Shown: positions 16,536-28,694, counted from the stretch's first letter. The stretch: 36,972 nt of DNA from SLRI01 sp964576715 (GCA_964576715.1 CAZNWE010000042.1:1-36972); one strand, 5' to 3'. Numbers and translations: made by a program. The notes: generated by a model from the sequence alone, not told the origin.

Positions 16536-17285
16536 ATGCGTCTGAAAGGCAAGCGGGCGCTCGTCACCGGGGCGGCATCGGGCTTCGGGCGGGCGATCGC
16601 CGAGACCTATGTGCGCGAGGGGGCCAAGGTCGCCGTCGTCGACATCAATGGCGACGCGGCGGAAGCGGCAGCGCTCAGGATCGGCGAGCGGGCGATCCCG
16701 ATCACCTGCGACGTCGCCAAGGGCAGCGATGTCCGGGTGGCCGTGGCGCAAACCATCAAGGCTTTCGGCGGACTCGACATCGTCGTCAACAATGCCGGGG
16801 TCAGCCACAAGAATCGGCCGATGCTCGAGGTCGACGAGGCCGAGTTCGACCGGATCTTCGATGTCAACGTCAAGGCGATCTTCCACATGGCCCATGCCGT
16901 GGTGCCGCATTTCCGCGAGGCGGGCGGCGGGGTCATCCTCAATGTGGGCTCCACCGCCGGCATCCGCCCGCGGCCCGGCCTGACCTGGTACAATGCGTCC
17001 AAGGGTGCCGCCAACCTGATGAGCAAGTCGATGGCGGTCGAGCTCGCCCCGGACCGCATTCGCGTCTGCGCCCTGGCCCCGGTGATCGGTGAGACGGCCC
17101 TGCTCGAGACCTTCATGGGGGTGCCCGACACGCCCGAGAACCGGGCCAAGTTCGTCGCGACCATCCCGATGGGCCGGATGAGCCAACCGCAGGACATCGC
17201 CAACGCCGCGCTCTGGCTGGCCAGCGACGAGGCCGGCTTCATCACCGGCGTGGTGCTCGAGATCGATGGCGGCCGCTGCGTCTGA
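16536..17285 (+). CDS. SDR family NAD(P)-dependent oxidoreductase (second)
   Basis: A 249-residue classical SDR, different from the one at 12912-13700. The cofactor motif is TGAASGFG at residue 11; VVDIN after beta 2 carries an Asp, pointing to NAD. The catalytic triad is Ser139 (NVGSTAG), Tyr152 and Lys156 (WYNASK). The C-terminal ITGVVLEIDGG is typical. AGGGGAGC about 10 nt upstream supports the ATG at 16536. It is downstream of the aldehyde dehydrogenase and the small ORF on the same strand. An alcohol-to-aldehyde or ketone step preceding the ALDH is a reasonable inference; substrate unknown. Confidence 0.93.
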   Translation: MRLKGKRALVTGAASGFGRAIAETYVREGAKVAVVDINGDAAEAAALRIGERAIPITCDVAKGSDVRVAVAQTIKAFGGLDIVVNNAGVSHKNRPMLEVDEAEFDRIFDVNVKAIFHMAHAVVPHFREAGGGVILNVGSTAGIRPRPGLTWYNASKGAANLMSKSMAVELAPDRIRVCALAPVIGETALLETFMGVPDTPENRAKFVATIPMGRMSQPQDIANAALWLASDEAGFITGVVLEIDGGRCV

Positions 17286-17517
17286 TGGCGCCGAGCCGAG
17301 CCAGCGAGGGGCGGGCAGTGGGCGGACAGTGGGCGGAGTGGCGCAAAGAAGATGCAGCGAAGTTGAGCTTCCCCGCACGACATCGGGTCCGGCTTGGCGG
17401 CGCGGCCGGGGTGTCGGGTGACCGCTGGCCTTCGCCCGGCTCGGGCACGTGCCGTCGCGGCCAGGGCTGGTCGGTCGCGGCAGCGCGGCGCCGCGACGAC
17501 AGGGTCGGGAGCAAGCG

Positions 17518-19173
17518 GTGAGCGCTGCCTCGATCGAAGGCTCGGGTCGGCCACCGGACGGGCCAGCCTATTGGCCGCTCTTTCCGCTTGGGCCCGACAC
17601 CACCGCCTGGCGCCGGCTCGAGCTGCCGGAGCCTGGACCCCTCGAGTTCGGTGGCCGCCGCTTCCTCGAGCTTCCGGCCGCCACCCTCGAAGGGGTCGCC
17701 GAGGCCGCCTTTTTCGACCTCCAGCACCTCTTCCGCACGAGCCACCTCGAACAGCTCCGGGCGGTCGTGCTCGACCCCGAGAGCTCGCCCGCCGACCGGT
17801 TCGTCAGCCTCGAGCTCTTGAAGAACGCTGTCATCGCGGCCGGCCGTGTCTTTCCCTCCTGCCAGGACACCGGCACCGCCATCGTCATCGCGAGAAAAGG
17901 GCAGCAAGTGGTAACCGCCGGCGAGGATCGCGAATCGCTGTCCGCGGGCATCAGGCGGGCCTATGCCCGCTACAACCTGCGGTTCAGCCAGCTCGCCCCC
18001 TTGACCATGACCGAAGAAGTGAATACCGGCACCAACCTGCCGTCTCAGCTGGAAATCGAGGCGGTGCCCGGCGACAGCTTCGATTTCCTGATGATCGCCA
18101 AGGGCGGCGGCTCGGCCAACAAGACCTTTCTCTACCAGGAGACGCGACGGCTGCTCGATCCGGATCGGCTGCTGGCCTGGCTCGAGGAGAAGGTGGCGCT
18201 CATCGGCACCACGGCCTGCCCGCCCTATCACCTGGCGATCGTCATCGGTGGCCTCTCGGCCGAACAGTGCCTGAAAACGGTGAAGCTCACCTCGACCAGG
18301 GCACTCGACGCGCTGCCGGCCGCCGGCACCGTCCATGGCCAGGCGTTTCGCGATCGGCCGCTCGAGGCCCAGCTCCTGGCGATGACCCGCAGGCTCGGCA
18401 TCGGCGCCCAGTTCGGCGGCCGTCATTTCTGCCACGACGTCCGCGTCGTCCGGCTGCCGCGGCACAATGGCTCGCTGCCGGTCGGCATCGGCGTGTCCTG
18501 CTCGGCCGACCGGCAGATCAAGGCACGGATTACGGCCGAGGGCGCTTTTCTCGAGCAGCTCGAGGACGACCCGGCGCGCTTCCTGCCCGAGGCCAAGGTC
18601 GACATCGGTGCTGCCGTCGCCATCGACCTCGACCAGCCGATGGCATCGATCCGCGCCGATCTGGCCAGGCTCGAGGTGGGGGCGCCGGTGCTGCTGTCGG
18701 GCACGCTGGTCGTCGCCCGCGACCTGGTCCACGCGGTTCTGGCCAAGCGTCTGGAGCAGGGCCGATCCTTGCCTGACTATCTGAAGAACCACCCGATCTA
18801 CTATGCCGGACCGGCCAAGACGCCGGCCGGGCACGCCTCGGGCAGCTTCGGTCCGACCACGGCGGCGCGGATGGATGCCTACATGCCCGACTTCCAGGCC
18901 TCGGGTGCGGCGCTGGTCACCCTCGCCAAGGGCAATCGGAGCGCAGCCGTGGTCGACAGCTGCGAGGCGCATGGCGGGTTCTATCTCGCGACCATCGGCG
19001 GGGCGGCGGCCCGGCTCGGCCGCGACATGATCAAGGCGGTAGAACTCGTCGATTTCGCGGATTTCGGCTTGGAGGCGGCGTGGCGCATCCGCGTCGAGGC
19101 GCTGCCAGCCTTCCTCGTCATCGACGACAAGGGCAACGACTTCTACCGTCGTTTGCGCAATCGGAAGCGTTGA
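17518..19173 (+). CDS. fumA: class I (iron-sulfur) fumarate hydratase
   Basis: A 551-residue oxygen-sensitive fumarase interconverting fumarate and malate in the TCA cycle. It matches the single-chain FumA/FumB type (E. coli about 548). The three cluster cysteines are at residues 115 (FPSCQDTGTA), 234 (IGTTACPPYH) and 328 (GIGVSCSADRQ); their spacing of 119 and 94 is as in E. coli FumA. The KGGGSANKTFLYQ block and the C-terminal AVVDSCEAHGGFY block are also present. I chose the GTG at 17518, with GGGAG 6 nt upstream; a longer frame from 17449 is Arg-rich noncoding. A 232-bp gap separates it from the SDR, so it probably has its own promoter. It ends convergent with the RHH-PAS gene. Confidence 0.96.
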   Translation: MSAASIEGSGRPPDGPAYWPLFPLGPDTTAWRRLELPEPGPLEFGGRRFLELPAATLEGVAEAAFFDLQHLFRTSHLEQLRAVVLDPESSPADRFVSLELLKNAVIAAGRVFPSCQDTGTAIVIARKGQQVVTAGEDRESLSAGIRRAYARYNLRFSQLAPLTMTEEVNTGTNLPSQLEIEAVPGDSFDFLMIAKGGGSANKTFLYQETRRLLDPDRLLAWLEEKVALIGTTACPPYHLAIVIGGLSAEQCLKTVKLTSTRALDALPAAGTVHGQAFRDRPLEAQLLAMTRRLGIGAQFGGRHFCHDVRVVRLPRHNGSLPVGIGVSCSADRQIKARITAEGAFLEQLEDDPARFLPEAKVDIGAAVAIDLDQPMASIRADLARLEVGAPVLLSGTLVVARDLVHAVLAKRLEQGRSLPDYLKNHPIYYAGPAKTPAGHASGSFGPTTAARMDAYMPDFQASGAALVTLAKGNRSAAVVDSCEAHGGFYLATIGGAAARLGRDMIKAVELVDFADFGLEAAWRIRVEALPAFLVIDDKGNDFYRRLRNRKR

Positions 19174-19189
19174 CGGCCGCACGTCAACG
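19168..19189. terminator. hairpin between convergent fumA and RHH-PAS genes
   Basis: Perfect 8-bp arms CGTTGACG and CGTCAACG with a 6-nt loop. It overlaps the fumA stop codon and sits 17 bp from the stop of the opposing gene. It is symmetric, so it could end both transcripts. There is no T-run on either side, so Rho-dependent or stabilising roles remain possible. Confidence 0.45.
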
Positions 19190-19206
19190 AGCCGGCGTGC
19201 GCCGCC

Positions 19207-19815
19207 TCAGCTGCGCCCGGCCAGGGTCTCGAACATCACCACGCAGCCGCGCTTGTCCGGGTCGCTGGCCGGAGCCGAAAGGGCGACGGCGATCGCCTGG
19301 GCGGTCCTGACCTTGCCGGGCGAGACATAGGTAGCATTGAAGCCGGCGCGGGCCATCCGCCCGTCGAGCAGGCTCGACCACATGTCGCGCATGCCGGGGC
19401 CGCGCAGGATCATGATGTTGTCGAGGCGCTGGCCGATGGTCGCCTTGCCGTCGAGATTCAACCACAGAGCGAAGGCGCGATTGAACTGGCGAATCGCCCG
19501 CTCGCCGTCGATCGTCAGCGCTGGCAGTGGGCAGGCCTCGAGCACGCGTGCCAGGTCCTGGGTGTTGCCGGCGAGCGCCAGCTTGTCCATTTCCCGTTGC
19601 ATCGCCTCGGTCCGGAGCCGCGCGTGCACCAGCGAGTAGGTGCGCAGGGTCGACGCGAGGTTGGTCCGCTCGGGACTGGCCGCCGCGACCTCGTTGACGA
19701 GCCCCGAGAGCCTGAGATGGCGCTGGGTCGCGATGACCTTCAAATACTCCCAGAACTCGCTTTCCAGCTTGATCGAGGTGCGGACCTCGCCGATCCGCAT
19801 GGTCTTTCGAATCAT
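19207..19815 (-). CDS. ribbon-helix-helix DNA-binding domain fused to PAS-like sensor domain
   Basis: A 202-residue protein with two parts. Residues about 10-50 (TSIKLESEFWEYLKVIATQR, then LRLSGLVNEV) match the RHH_4 ribbon-helix-helix fold: a beta strand TSIKLE for DNA contact, then two helices. A helical linker at about 50-85 leads to a PAS-like domain at about 86-200 (PLPALTIDGERAIRQFNRAF, then WLNLDGKATIG ... GFNATYVSPG). RHH_4 proteins are mostly single-domain; joining to a PAS module suggests ligand- or redox-controlled DNA binding. The ATG at 19815 has GAGGAC about 9 nt upstream; MRIGEV at 19800 is the alternative. It is divergent from the type I-secreted RTX protein with a 155-bp low-GC control region between them, which makes that gene and its own promoter likely targets. 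Confidence 0.8.
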   Translation of the reverse strand: MIRKTMRIGEVRTSIKLESEFWEYLKVIATQRHLRLSGLVNEVAAASPERTNLASTLRTYSLVHARLRTEAMQREMDKLALAGNTQDLARVLEACPLPALTIDGERAIRQFNRAFALWLNLDGKATIGQRLDNIMILRGPGMRDMWSSLLDGRMARAGFNATYVSPGKVRTAQAIAVALSAPASDPDKRGCVVMFETLAGRS

Positions 19816-19845
19816 GTGGCTGAGTCCTCACGCCTCGCGTTCATA

Positions 19846-19859
19846 TGCACCATGGTACA
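19846..19859. promoter_or_regulatory. candidate operator in the RHH-PAS/RTX divergent region
   Basis: A 14-bp near-palindrome, TGCACCATGGTACA, with 6 of 7 pairs symmetric, 30 bp upstream of the RHH-PAS start. RHH dimers bind short palindromes and commonly repress their own genes, so this is a plausible site for the neighbouring regulator. The surrounding 19816-19970 stretch is markedly lower in GC than its neighbours. Confidence 0.4.
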
Positions 19860-19970
19860 CACCTTGCATCCGCTTTCCGATTGAGAAGAGTAAATGCGCT
19901 CGATAGGTTGATTTCTGGTTAACACGAATGAAAAAACTGTCCTCTCGCATCGCAACCCAGGAGTCGCTCC

Positions 19971-22493
19971 ATGACCGAACGGGCGTGGTCGCAACCGTCG
20001 GATGACGACGCCGATCCGGGCCTCGCTATCGTCGTCGCCCAGTCGACGGCACCGTCGCCGACCGATCCCTCGGCCGCGCCCGCACCGAGCGAGCCGCCGG
20101 CCAGCCCTGAGGCGACGACCTTGCCGCGTGATCTCGTCCAGGTGGAGGAGGAACTCGGCACCACGCAGGCGGCGCCGCCGAGTGCCCCGGCGGCAGCGGA
20201 CGTGCTCGAAATTGGCCCGTTGGAGCCGGGCGAGGTCCGGCAGGTCGCAGTGCCGCCGGGCGTGCTCGTCCGCTTGAACAGCGACACCTTCGCGCCGGAG
20301 GTCGCGAGCTATTCGGTCGATGGCGAGGATCTGGTCGTCACGCTCACCGACGGCGGCGAGCTGCGGCTCACCGGTTTCTTCGCGAATACCGAAACGCCAT
20401 CGCAGTTGAGCGTGCTCGGCGAGGAGCCCCTGAGCCGCGAGCAGCTTCTCGCCCGCGTCGAGCCGGTGGCGCCACCTGACGAGGAAGGCCCGGGCGCAGG
20501 CCCCGACGAGCCCTCGCAGCCGCCCGACGCGGGGCCGGCGGTCGGCGGCGCGAGCGCCTTTCGGGCGTACGAGCAAGGGACGATCGGCGAGGGCCTGGAT
20601 CCGCTCGGTGCGCTCGGCCCGACCGAACTGGACTTCGCCGTGGACATCCCGGAGCCCGATCCGCTCGACCTCGTCGATGACGGCGACGGCGGTTCCGATG
20701 ACGGCGGTTCCGACGGCCCTCCCCCGCCGCCACCGGTCGAGACGGCGGCACCCCAGGTGGCGTTGCGCGCCCCCTTCGCGGCGACCGTCGGCGAGCAGTC
20801 CGGGCCGGCCTTCAACCCGGTCACCACACCGGTGCTGCCGATCCGCGGCAGCGGCCAGAACATCCCGCCAACCGAGATCAATAGCATCGACCAGCGCAAC
20901 CTGACGCTCGACAGCGAACGGGAGGTGTTCGTCCGCTTCGTCGACGAGGACTCGCTCTCGATCGATTCGTTGTTCGTGCACGAGATCGGCCCCGAGGGCC
21001 AAATCGAGAACGTGCGCCTCGTCTTCGACGGGGTGAACAAGCCCGGCGATTCGCTCGGCGCGTTGCGCGAGACGCCGAGCGGCACCGAGTTCTCGCTCGG
21101 CACGATCGGCCCCGGCACCGAGCTCGGCTTCGTGATTGTCAACAACGGCTTGCGGCTCAACGACTTCGCTGCGCTCGAAGGCGGCCGCTTCGAGGTTCGC
21201 AACCAGCAGACCGGCGAGCCGTCGACGATTTTCGATTTCCACGATCTCGATCAGCCGGCGAGCCAGCCGCAGATCGTGCACATCGCCGACGACGGCACCG
21301 AGACGGTGCTCCTTGGCAGCCGCGTGTTCACCGCCGATGCCAGCCCGCAGACGCCGGACAACAACCGGCTCAACCCGAGCGGGCAAGGCGCTGCGGTTTC
21401 GGGCTGGCAGGCCGAAGACGGCTTGCTGGTGATCGGCATCGACGACGGTTCTCGCGATGGTGATCGCGACTTCAACGATCTCGTCTTCGGGGTGCGCTTC
21501 GGCTCACCGCTCGAGAAGGTGCTGGTGATCGAGGGGGGCGGCGGCCTCGGCGCGGTGATCACCGACGAGGACAGCACCGAGATGGCGGCGGCGACCGTCG
21601 TTCTCGAGGGCTTTGCGGACGATCGCCTCGTCTACGACCCGGCGGCCGTCGCCGGCACCGGCATCACCATCACGCCGGTGAGCGACACCGAGTTCCGCCT
21701 CGCGGGCCTCTCGTCGATCGAGAACTACCAGTCGGTGATCAACGCGACGACCATCGAGGTCCGGCTCGAGGACCCGATCCTCGGTAACCGTGAGATCAGC
21801 GTCACGGTGGAGGACCCGGACGGCAATTCCAGCACGGCGACGACCAGCTTCACGGTCGACGACAATCTGCTGGACGGCGACGGCGATGGCGACGACGGCA
21901 GCCAGCCCGGCGACGGCGACGACGGCAGCCAGCCCGGCGACGGCAGCCAGCCCGGTGACGGCGACGACACGATCCTCGGCACCTCGACCAGCGAGCCGGG
22001 CAAGGACGGTCGTGACGTGATCAGTGGCCGGGGCGGCGACGACTTCATCGACGGCCGCAGCGGCGACGACTTCATCGACGGCGGCGAGGGCCAGGACACG
22101 ATCATCGTTCGCGGCTCCGGCAACAACATCATCATCGGCGGCCCGGAGCCGGACACGATCACCCTCGGCAGGGGCCTCGGGGTCGACCGGGTCGTGATCA
22201 CCGGCCTTGCCGATGCCCAGGACACCATCCATACCTTTAACGCCGCCGAGGGCGACCGGCTCGATCTCACGCAGCTGTTCCGCGACAGCGACATCACCGC
22301 TGGCACGGTGGGCCAGTTCGTCCGGGCCGCCGGCAGCGCCGACGCGGTCAGCGTGCAGGTCGATCTCGACGGACCGGGCGGCGAGATGCGTTTCGTCGAC
22401 ATCGCCGTCCTGGTCGACCCGATCGGTGTGGCGCCAGGGGCCGATCCGGCGAGCTTCGTCATAACCCCCGACAACGACCCCGCGGTAAGCTGA
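19971..22493 (+). CDS. RTX/DUF4114 protein, type I secretion substrate
   Basis: An 840-residue acidic protein with no Sec signal, built like a type I secretion cargo. Order: disordered Pro/Ala-rich start (1-75); a beta module at about 78-150 (VLEIGPLEPGEVRQVAVPPG) like the N-terminal regions of large secreted adhesins; an acidic D/G and poly-Pro linker (230-256); a beta region at 300-480; a DUF4114-like block near 480-510 (DGSRDGDRDFNDLVFGV); a cadherin-like repeat at 530-630; a GDGDDGSQP tandem (635-666); RTX calcium-binding nonapeptides (680-730, GRGGDDFIDGRSGDDFIDGG); and a C-terminal secretion domain (747-840, DTIHTFNAAEGDRLDLTQLF). AGGAG 8 nt upstream supports the start. A surface adhesin or matrix role is inferred. 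The ABC exporter genes are not in the window. Confidence 0.85.
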   Translation: MTERAWSQPSDDDADPGLAIVVAQSTAPSPTDPSAAPAPSEPPASPEATTLPRDLVQVEEELGTTQAAPPSAPAAADVLEIGPLEPGEVRQVAVPPGVLVRLNSDTFAPEVASYSVDGEDLVVTLTDGGELRLTGFFANTETPSQLSVLGEEPLSREQLLARVEPVAPPDEEGPGAGPDEPSQPPDAGPAVGGASAFRAYEQGTIGEGLDPLGALGPTELDFAVDIPEPDPLDLVDDGDGGSDDGGSDGPPPPPPVETAAPQVALRAPFAATVGEQSGPAFNPVTTPVLPIRGSGQNIPPTEINSIDQRNLTLDSEREVFVRFVDEDSLSIDSLFVHEIGPEGQIENVRLVFDGVNKPGDSLGALRETPSGTEFSLGTIGPGTELGFVIVNNGLRLNDFAALEGGRFEVRNQQTGEPSTIFDFHDLDQPASQPQIVHIADDGTETVLLGSRVFTADASPQTPDNNRLNPSGQGAAVSGWQAEDGLLVIGIDDGSRDGDRDFNDLVFGVRFGSPLEKVLVIEGGGGLGAVITDEDSTEMAAATVVLEGFADDRLVYDPAAVAGTGITITPVSDTEFRLAGLSSIENYQSVINATTIEVRLEDPILGNREISVTVEDPDGNSSTATTSFTVDDNLLDGDGDGDDGSQPGDGDDGSQPGDGSQPGDGDDTILGTSTSEPGKDGRDVISGRGGDDFIDGRSGDDFIDGGEGQDTIIVRGSGNNIIIGGPEPDTITLGRGLGVDRVVITGLADAQDTIHTFNAAEGDRLDLTQLFRDSDITAGTVGQFVRAAGSADAVSVQVDLDGPGGEMRFVDIAVLVDPIGVAPGADPASFVITPDNDPAVS
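21873..21968 (+). repeat. in-frame tandem repeat encoding GDGDDGSQP units
   Basis: Irregular copies of GGCGACGGCGACGACGGCAG with GCCAGCCC inserts, in frame within the RTX gene. It codes an acidic Gly/Asp linker between the cadherin-like region and the RTX repeats. Repeats of this kind change copy number easily, so length may vary between strains. Confidence 0.75.
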
Positions 22494-22533
22494 GTAGCCG
22501 CCGCGGCGGCGTCGCGACCGCTATGAAAAGACG

Positions 22534-22569
22534 ACCGGCGTCCGCCCCCGCGGATGCCGGTTGTTTGTT
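22534..22569 (+). terminator. intrinsic terminator of the RTX gene
   Basis: A 12-bp stem (22534-22545 with 22550-22561; one G-U pair), a CCCC loop, and a TGTTTGTT tail. It lies 41 nt after the stop codon and separates the RTX gene from the TCA operon. Confidence 0.8.
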
Positions 22570-22619
22570 GGCGCTGCCGCGCAGTCGCGAAGGACCGCCC
22601 CTGCGACATTGCCGGCGCC

Positions 22620-22648
22620 TTGAAGACCCGCCGGTGTGCCGGTACACA
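22620..22648 (+). promoter_or_regulatory. possible sigma-70-type promoter of the mdh-suc operon
   Basis: TTGAAG at 22620-22625, a 17-nt spacer, and TACACA at 22643-22648. Both boxes are imperfect, but the spacing is ideal and the site lies 67 nt before the mdh ATG, after the upstream terminator. Confidence 0.35.
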
Positions 22649-22714
22649 GATTAACCGGGACGTGACAGACCAGACGGCTGACAGCCGAGCAGCAGCGGGG
22701 GAGTTTCAAACGCC

Positions 22715-23659
22715 ATGGCACGCAACAAGATCGCACTCGTCGGGGCCGGACAGATCGGCGGCACCTTGGCCCTGCTCGCCGGGCTGAAGGAGCTGGGCGA
22801 TATTGTGCTGTTCGACGTCGCCGAGGGCATGCCCGCGGGCAAGGCTCTCGATCTGGCACAAACCGCTCCGGTCGAAGGGTTCGACGCGACGCTGGAGGGC
22901 GGCAGCGACTATTCGGTGATCGCCGGTGCCGATGTGGTGATCGTTACCGCCGGCATCCCGCGCAAGCCCGGGATGAGCCGCGACGACCTGATCGCCACGA
23001 ATGCCGGGGTCATGAAGAGCGTCGGCGAGGCGATCAAGCAGCATTGCCCGGATGCGTTCGTCATCGTCGTCACCAACCCGTTGGACGCCATGGTCTGGGC
23101 GCTGCAGAAGGTCTCCGGCCTGCCGCCCGAGAAGGTCGTCGGCATGGCCGGCGTTCTCGACAGTGCTCGGTTTCGCTGTTTCCTCGCCGAGGAGTTCGGC
23201 GTCTCGGTCGAGGATGTCTCCGCCTTCGTGCTCGGCGGCCACGGCGACACGATGGTGCCGTCGGTCCGCTACTCGTCCGTGGCCGGCATCCCGTTGCCGG
23301 ACCTCGTCAAGATGGGTTGGACCACGCAGGAAAAGATCGATGCGATCGTCAAGCGCACCCGCGGCGGCGGGGGTGAGATCGTCGCACTCTTGAAGACCGG
23401 CTCGGCCTTCTACGCGCCGGCCGCCTCGGCGATCGCCATGGCCGAGAGCTATCTCCGAGACAAAAAACGCGTCCTGGCTTGTGCCGCGCACCTCACCGGG
23501 CAATACGGCGTGAGCGACATCTATGTCGGCGTGCCGGTGGTGATCGGCGCCGGCGGGGTGGAGCGGATCGTCGAGATCGAGCTCGATGCCGGCGAGCAGG
23601 CGGACTTCGACAAGTCGGTCGCGGCCGTCAAGGAGCTCTGCGCGCTGGTCAAGCTCTAG
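22715..23659 (+). CDS. mdh: malate dehydrogenase (NAD, LDH-like type)
   Basis: A 314-residue enzyme oxidising malate to oxaloacetate in the TCA cycle. It has the LDH-like fold common in alphaproteobacteria rather than the E. coli type. Visible features: the NAD motif VGAGQIGG at residue 9, Asp35 (LFDV) binding NAD, the mobile loop IPRKPGMSRDDL with Arg83 and Arg89 (Arg here specifies malate rather than lactate), VTNPLDAMVW, GVLDSARFR with Arg153, and the catalytic His176 in GGHGDTMVP. The length is normal. It is the first gene of mdh-sucC-sucD-sucA-sucB, with sucC starting 38 bp after its stop, so one transcript probably supplies the lower TCA enzymes. Confidence 0.98.
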   Translation: MARNKIALVGAGQIGGTLALLAGLKELGDIVLFDVAEGMPAGKALDLAQTAPVEGFDATLEGGSDYSVIAGADVVIVTAGIPRKPGMSRDDLIATNAGVMKSVGEAIKQHCPDAFVIVVTNPLDAMVWALQKVSGLPPEKVVGMAGVLDSARFRCFLAEEFGVSVEDVSAFVLGGHGDTMVPSVRYSSVAGIPLPDLVKMGWTTQEKIDAIVKRTRGGGGEIVALLKTGSAFYAPAASAIAMAESYLRDKKRVLACAAHLTGQYGVSDIYVGVPVVIGAGGVERIVEIELDAGEQADFDKSVAAVKELCALVKL

Positions 23660-23697
23660 AAACGGGCGAGCTTCAGGCCCGAAAAGGATTCGAGCGG

Positions 23698-24866
23698 ATG
23701 AACATTCACGAATACCAGGCCAAGGCGCTGCTCGCCGATTACGGCGTCGCGACCTTGAGCGGGCGGGTGGCCTACACGCCCGAGGAGGCCGAGCAGGCGG
23801 CGCGGGCCCTCGGCGGCCCGGTCTGGGTCGTCAAGGCGCAGATCCACGCCGGCGGCCGCGGCAAGGGCGGCGGCGTCAAGCTCGCTCGCTCGATCGAGGA
23901 GGTCAGGCAGCTGGCCGACCAGATGCTCGGCATGACCCTGGTCACCCACCAGACCGGGCCCGAGGGGCGGGTCGTCAAGCGCGTCTATGTCGAGGACGGC
24001 TGCGACATCGCCCGTGAACTTTATCTCGGTGCGGTGATCGACCGGGCGACCTCGCGGATCACCTTCATGGCGTCGACCGAAGGCGGTGTCGAGATCGAGG
24101 AGGTGGCGGCCAAGTCGCCCGAGAAGATCATCAAGGTGGCGATCGACCCGGTCACCGGCTTCATGCCGTTCCACGGTCGCCAGCTGGCCTACGGTCTCGG
24201 CCTCGAGGGTCAGGCCGTAAAGAAGGCCGTGGCGTTCATGCTCGGCCTTTATCGCTGCATCACCGAGCGCGACGCCAGCCTCGTCGAAGTCAATCCGCTG
24301 GTCGTCACCGGCAACGGCGATGTCGTCGCCCTCGACGCCAAGATGAACTTCGACAGCAACGCCCTGTACCGTCAACCCAAGATCGTCGACCTGCGCGACC
24401 TCGACGAGGAGGACCAGCAGGAGATCGAGGCGTCGCGTCACGAGCTCAACTACATCAAGCTCGATGGCAACATCGCCTGCATGGTCAATGGCGCCGGGCT
24501 CGCCATGGCGACCATGGACATCATCAAGCTGTTCGGCGGCGAGCCCGCCAACTTCCTCGACGTCGGTGGCGGCGCCACCAAGGAGCGGGTCACCGCGGCC
24601 TTCAAGCTCCTGCTCGCCGACCCCAACGTCGAAGGGGTGCTGGTCAACATCTTCGGCGGCATCATGCGCTGCGACGTGATCGCCGAAGGTGTCGTGGCCG
24701 CGGCTCGCGAGGTCAATCTGCACGTGCCCCTGGTCGTCCGGCTGGAAGGCACGAATGTCGAGATCGGCAAGCAGATATTGAACGATTCCGGTCTTTCCAT
24801 CACCCCGGCCGACGATCTGGCGGATGCCGCCGAGAAGATCGTGGCCGCCGTCAAGAGGGCAGGCTG

Positions 24867-24867
<1 letters not shown>
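23698..24867 (+). CDS. sucC: succinyl-CoA synthetase (ADP-forming) beta subunit
   Basis: A 389-residue subunit (E. coli 388) that pairs with SucD to convert succinyl-CoA to succinate with ATP or GTP formation. It begins MNIHEYQAKALLADYGVATL, the family N terminus. The ATP-grasp domain carries VVKAQIHAGGRGKGGGVKLA, and the C-terminal domain has GGGATKERVTAAF and VNIFGGIMRCDVIAEG. The ATG at 23698 is set by AAGGA about 9 nt upstream and by homology; the earlier frame runs inside mdh. Its TGA overlaps the sucD ATG by one base (TGATG), implying coupled translation and equal subunit supply. Confidence 0.98.
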
Positions 24868-25745
<878 letters not shown>

Positions 25746-25765
25746 GACGGAGGTCGACCGGGCCG

Positions 25766-25779
25766 TCGGTCCGGACCGA
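25766..25779. other. 14-bp perfect palindrome between sucD and sucA
   Basis: TCGGTCCGGACCGA is fully self-complementary and lies in the 93-bp sucD-sucA gap. It could be an operator, or with the flanking GC-rich sequence a processing or attenuation hairpin. There is no T-run after it. Confidence 0.4.
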
Positions 25780-25838
25780 TGCTCGCGGGGTCGGCCTGTG
25801 GCTCTGTCAGCACGCGCTTGGTAAGGTGGAGCGAGGCG

Positions 25839-28694
<2,856 letters not shown>

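Noticed and set aside
21873..21968. Possible CRISPR-like direct repeats
   Set aside because: The copies are contiguous, in frame and without unique spacers: a coding tandem repeat.
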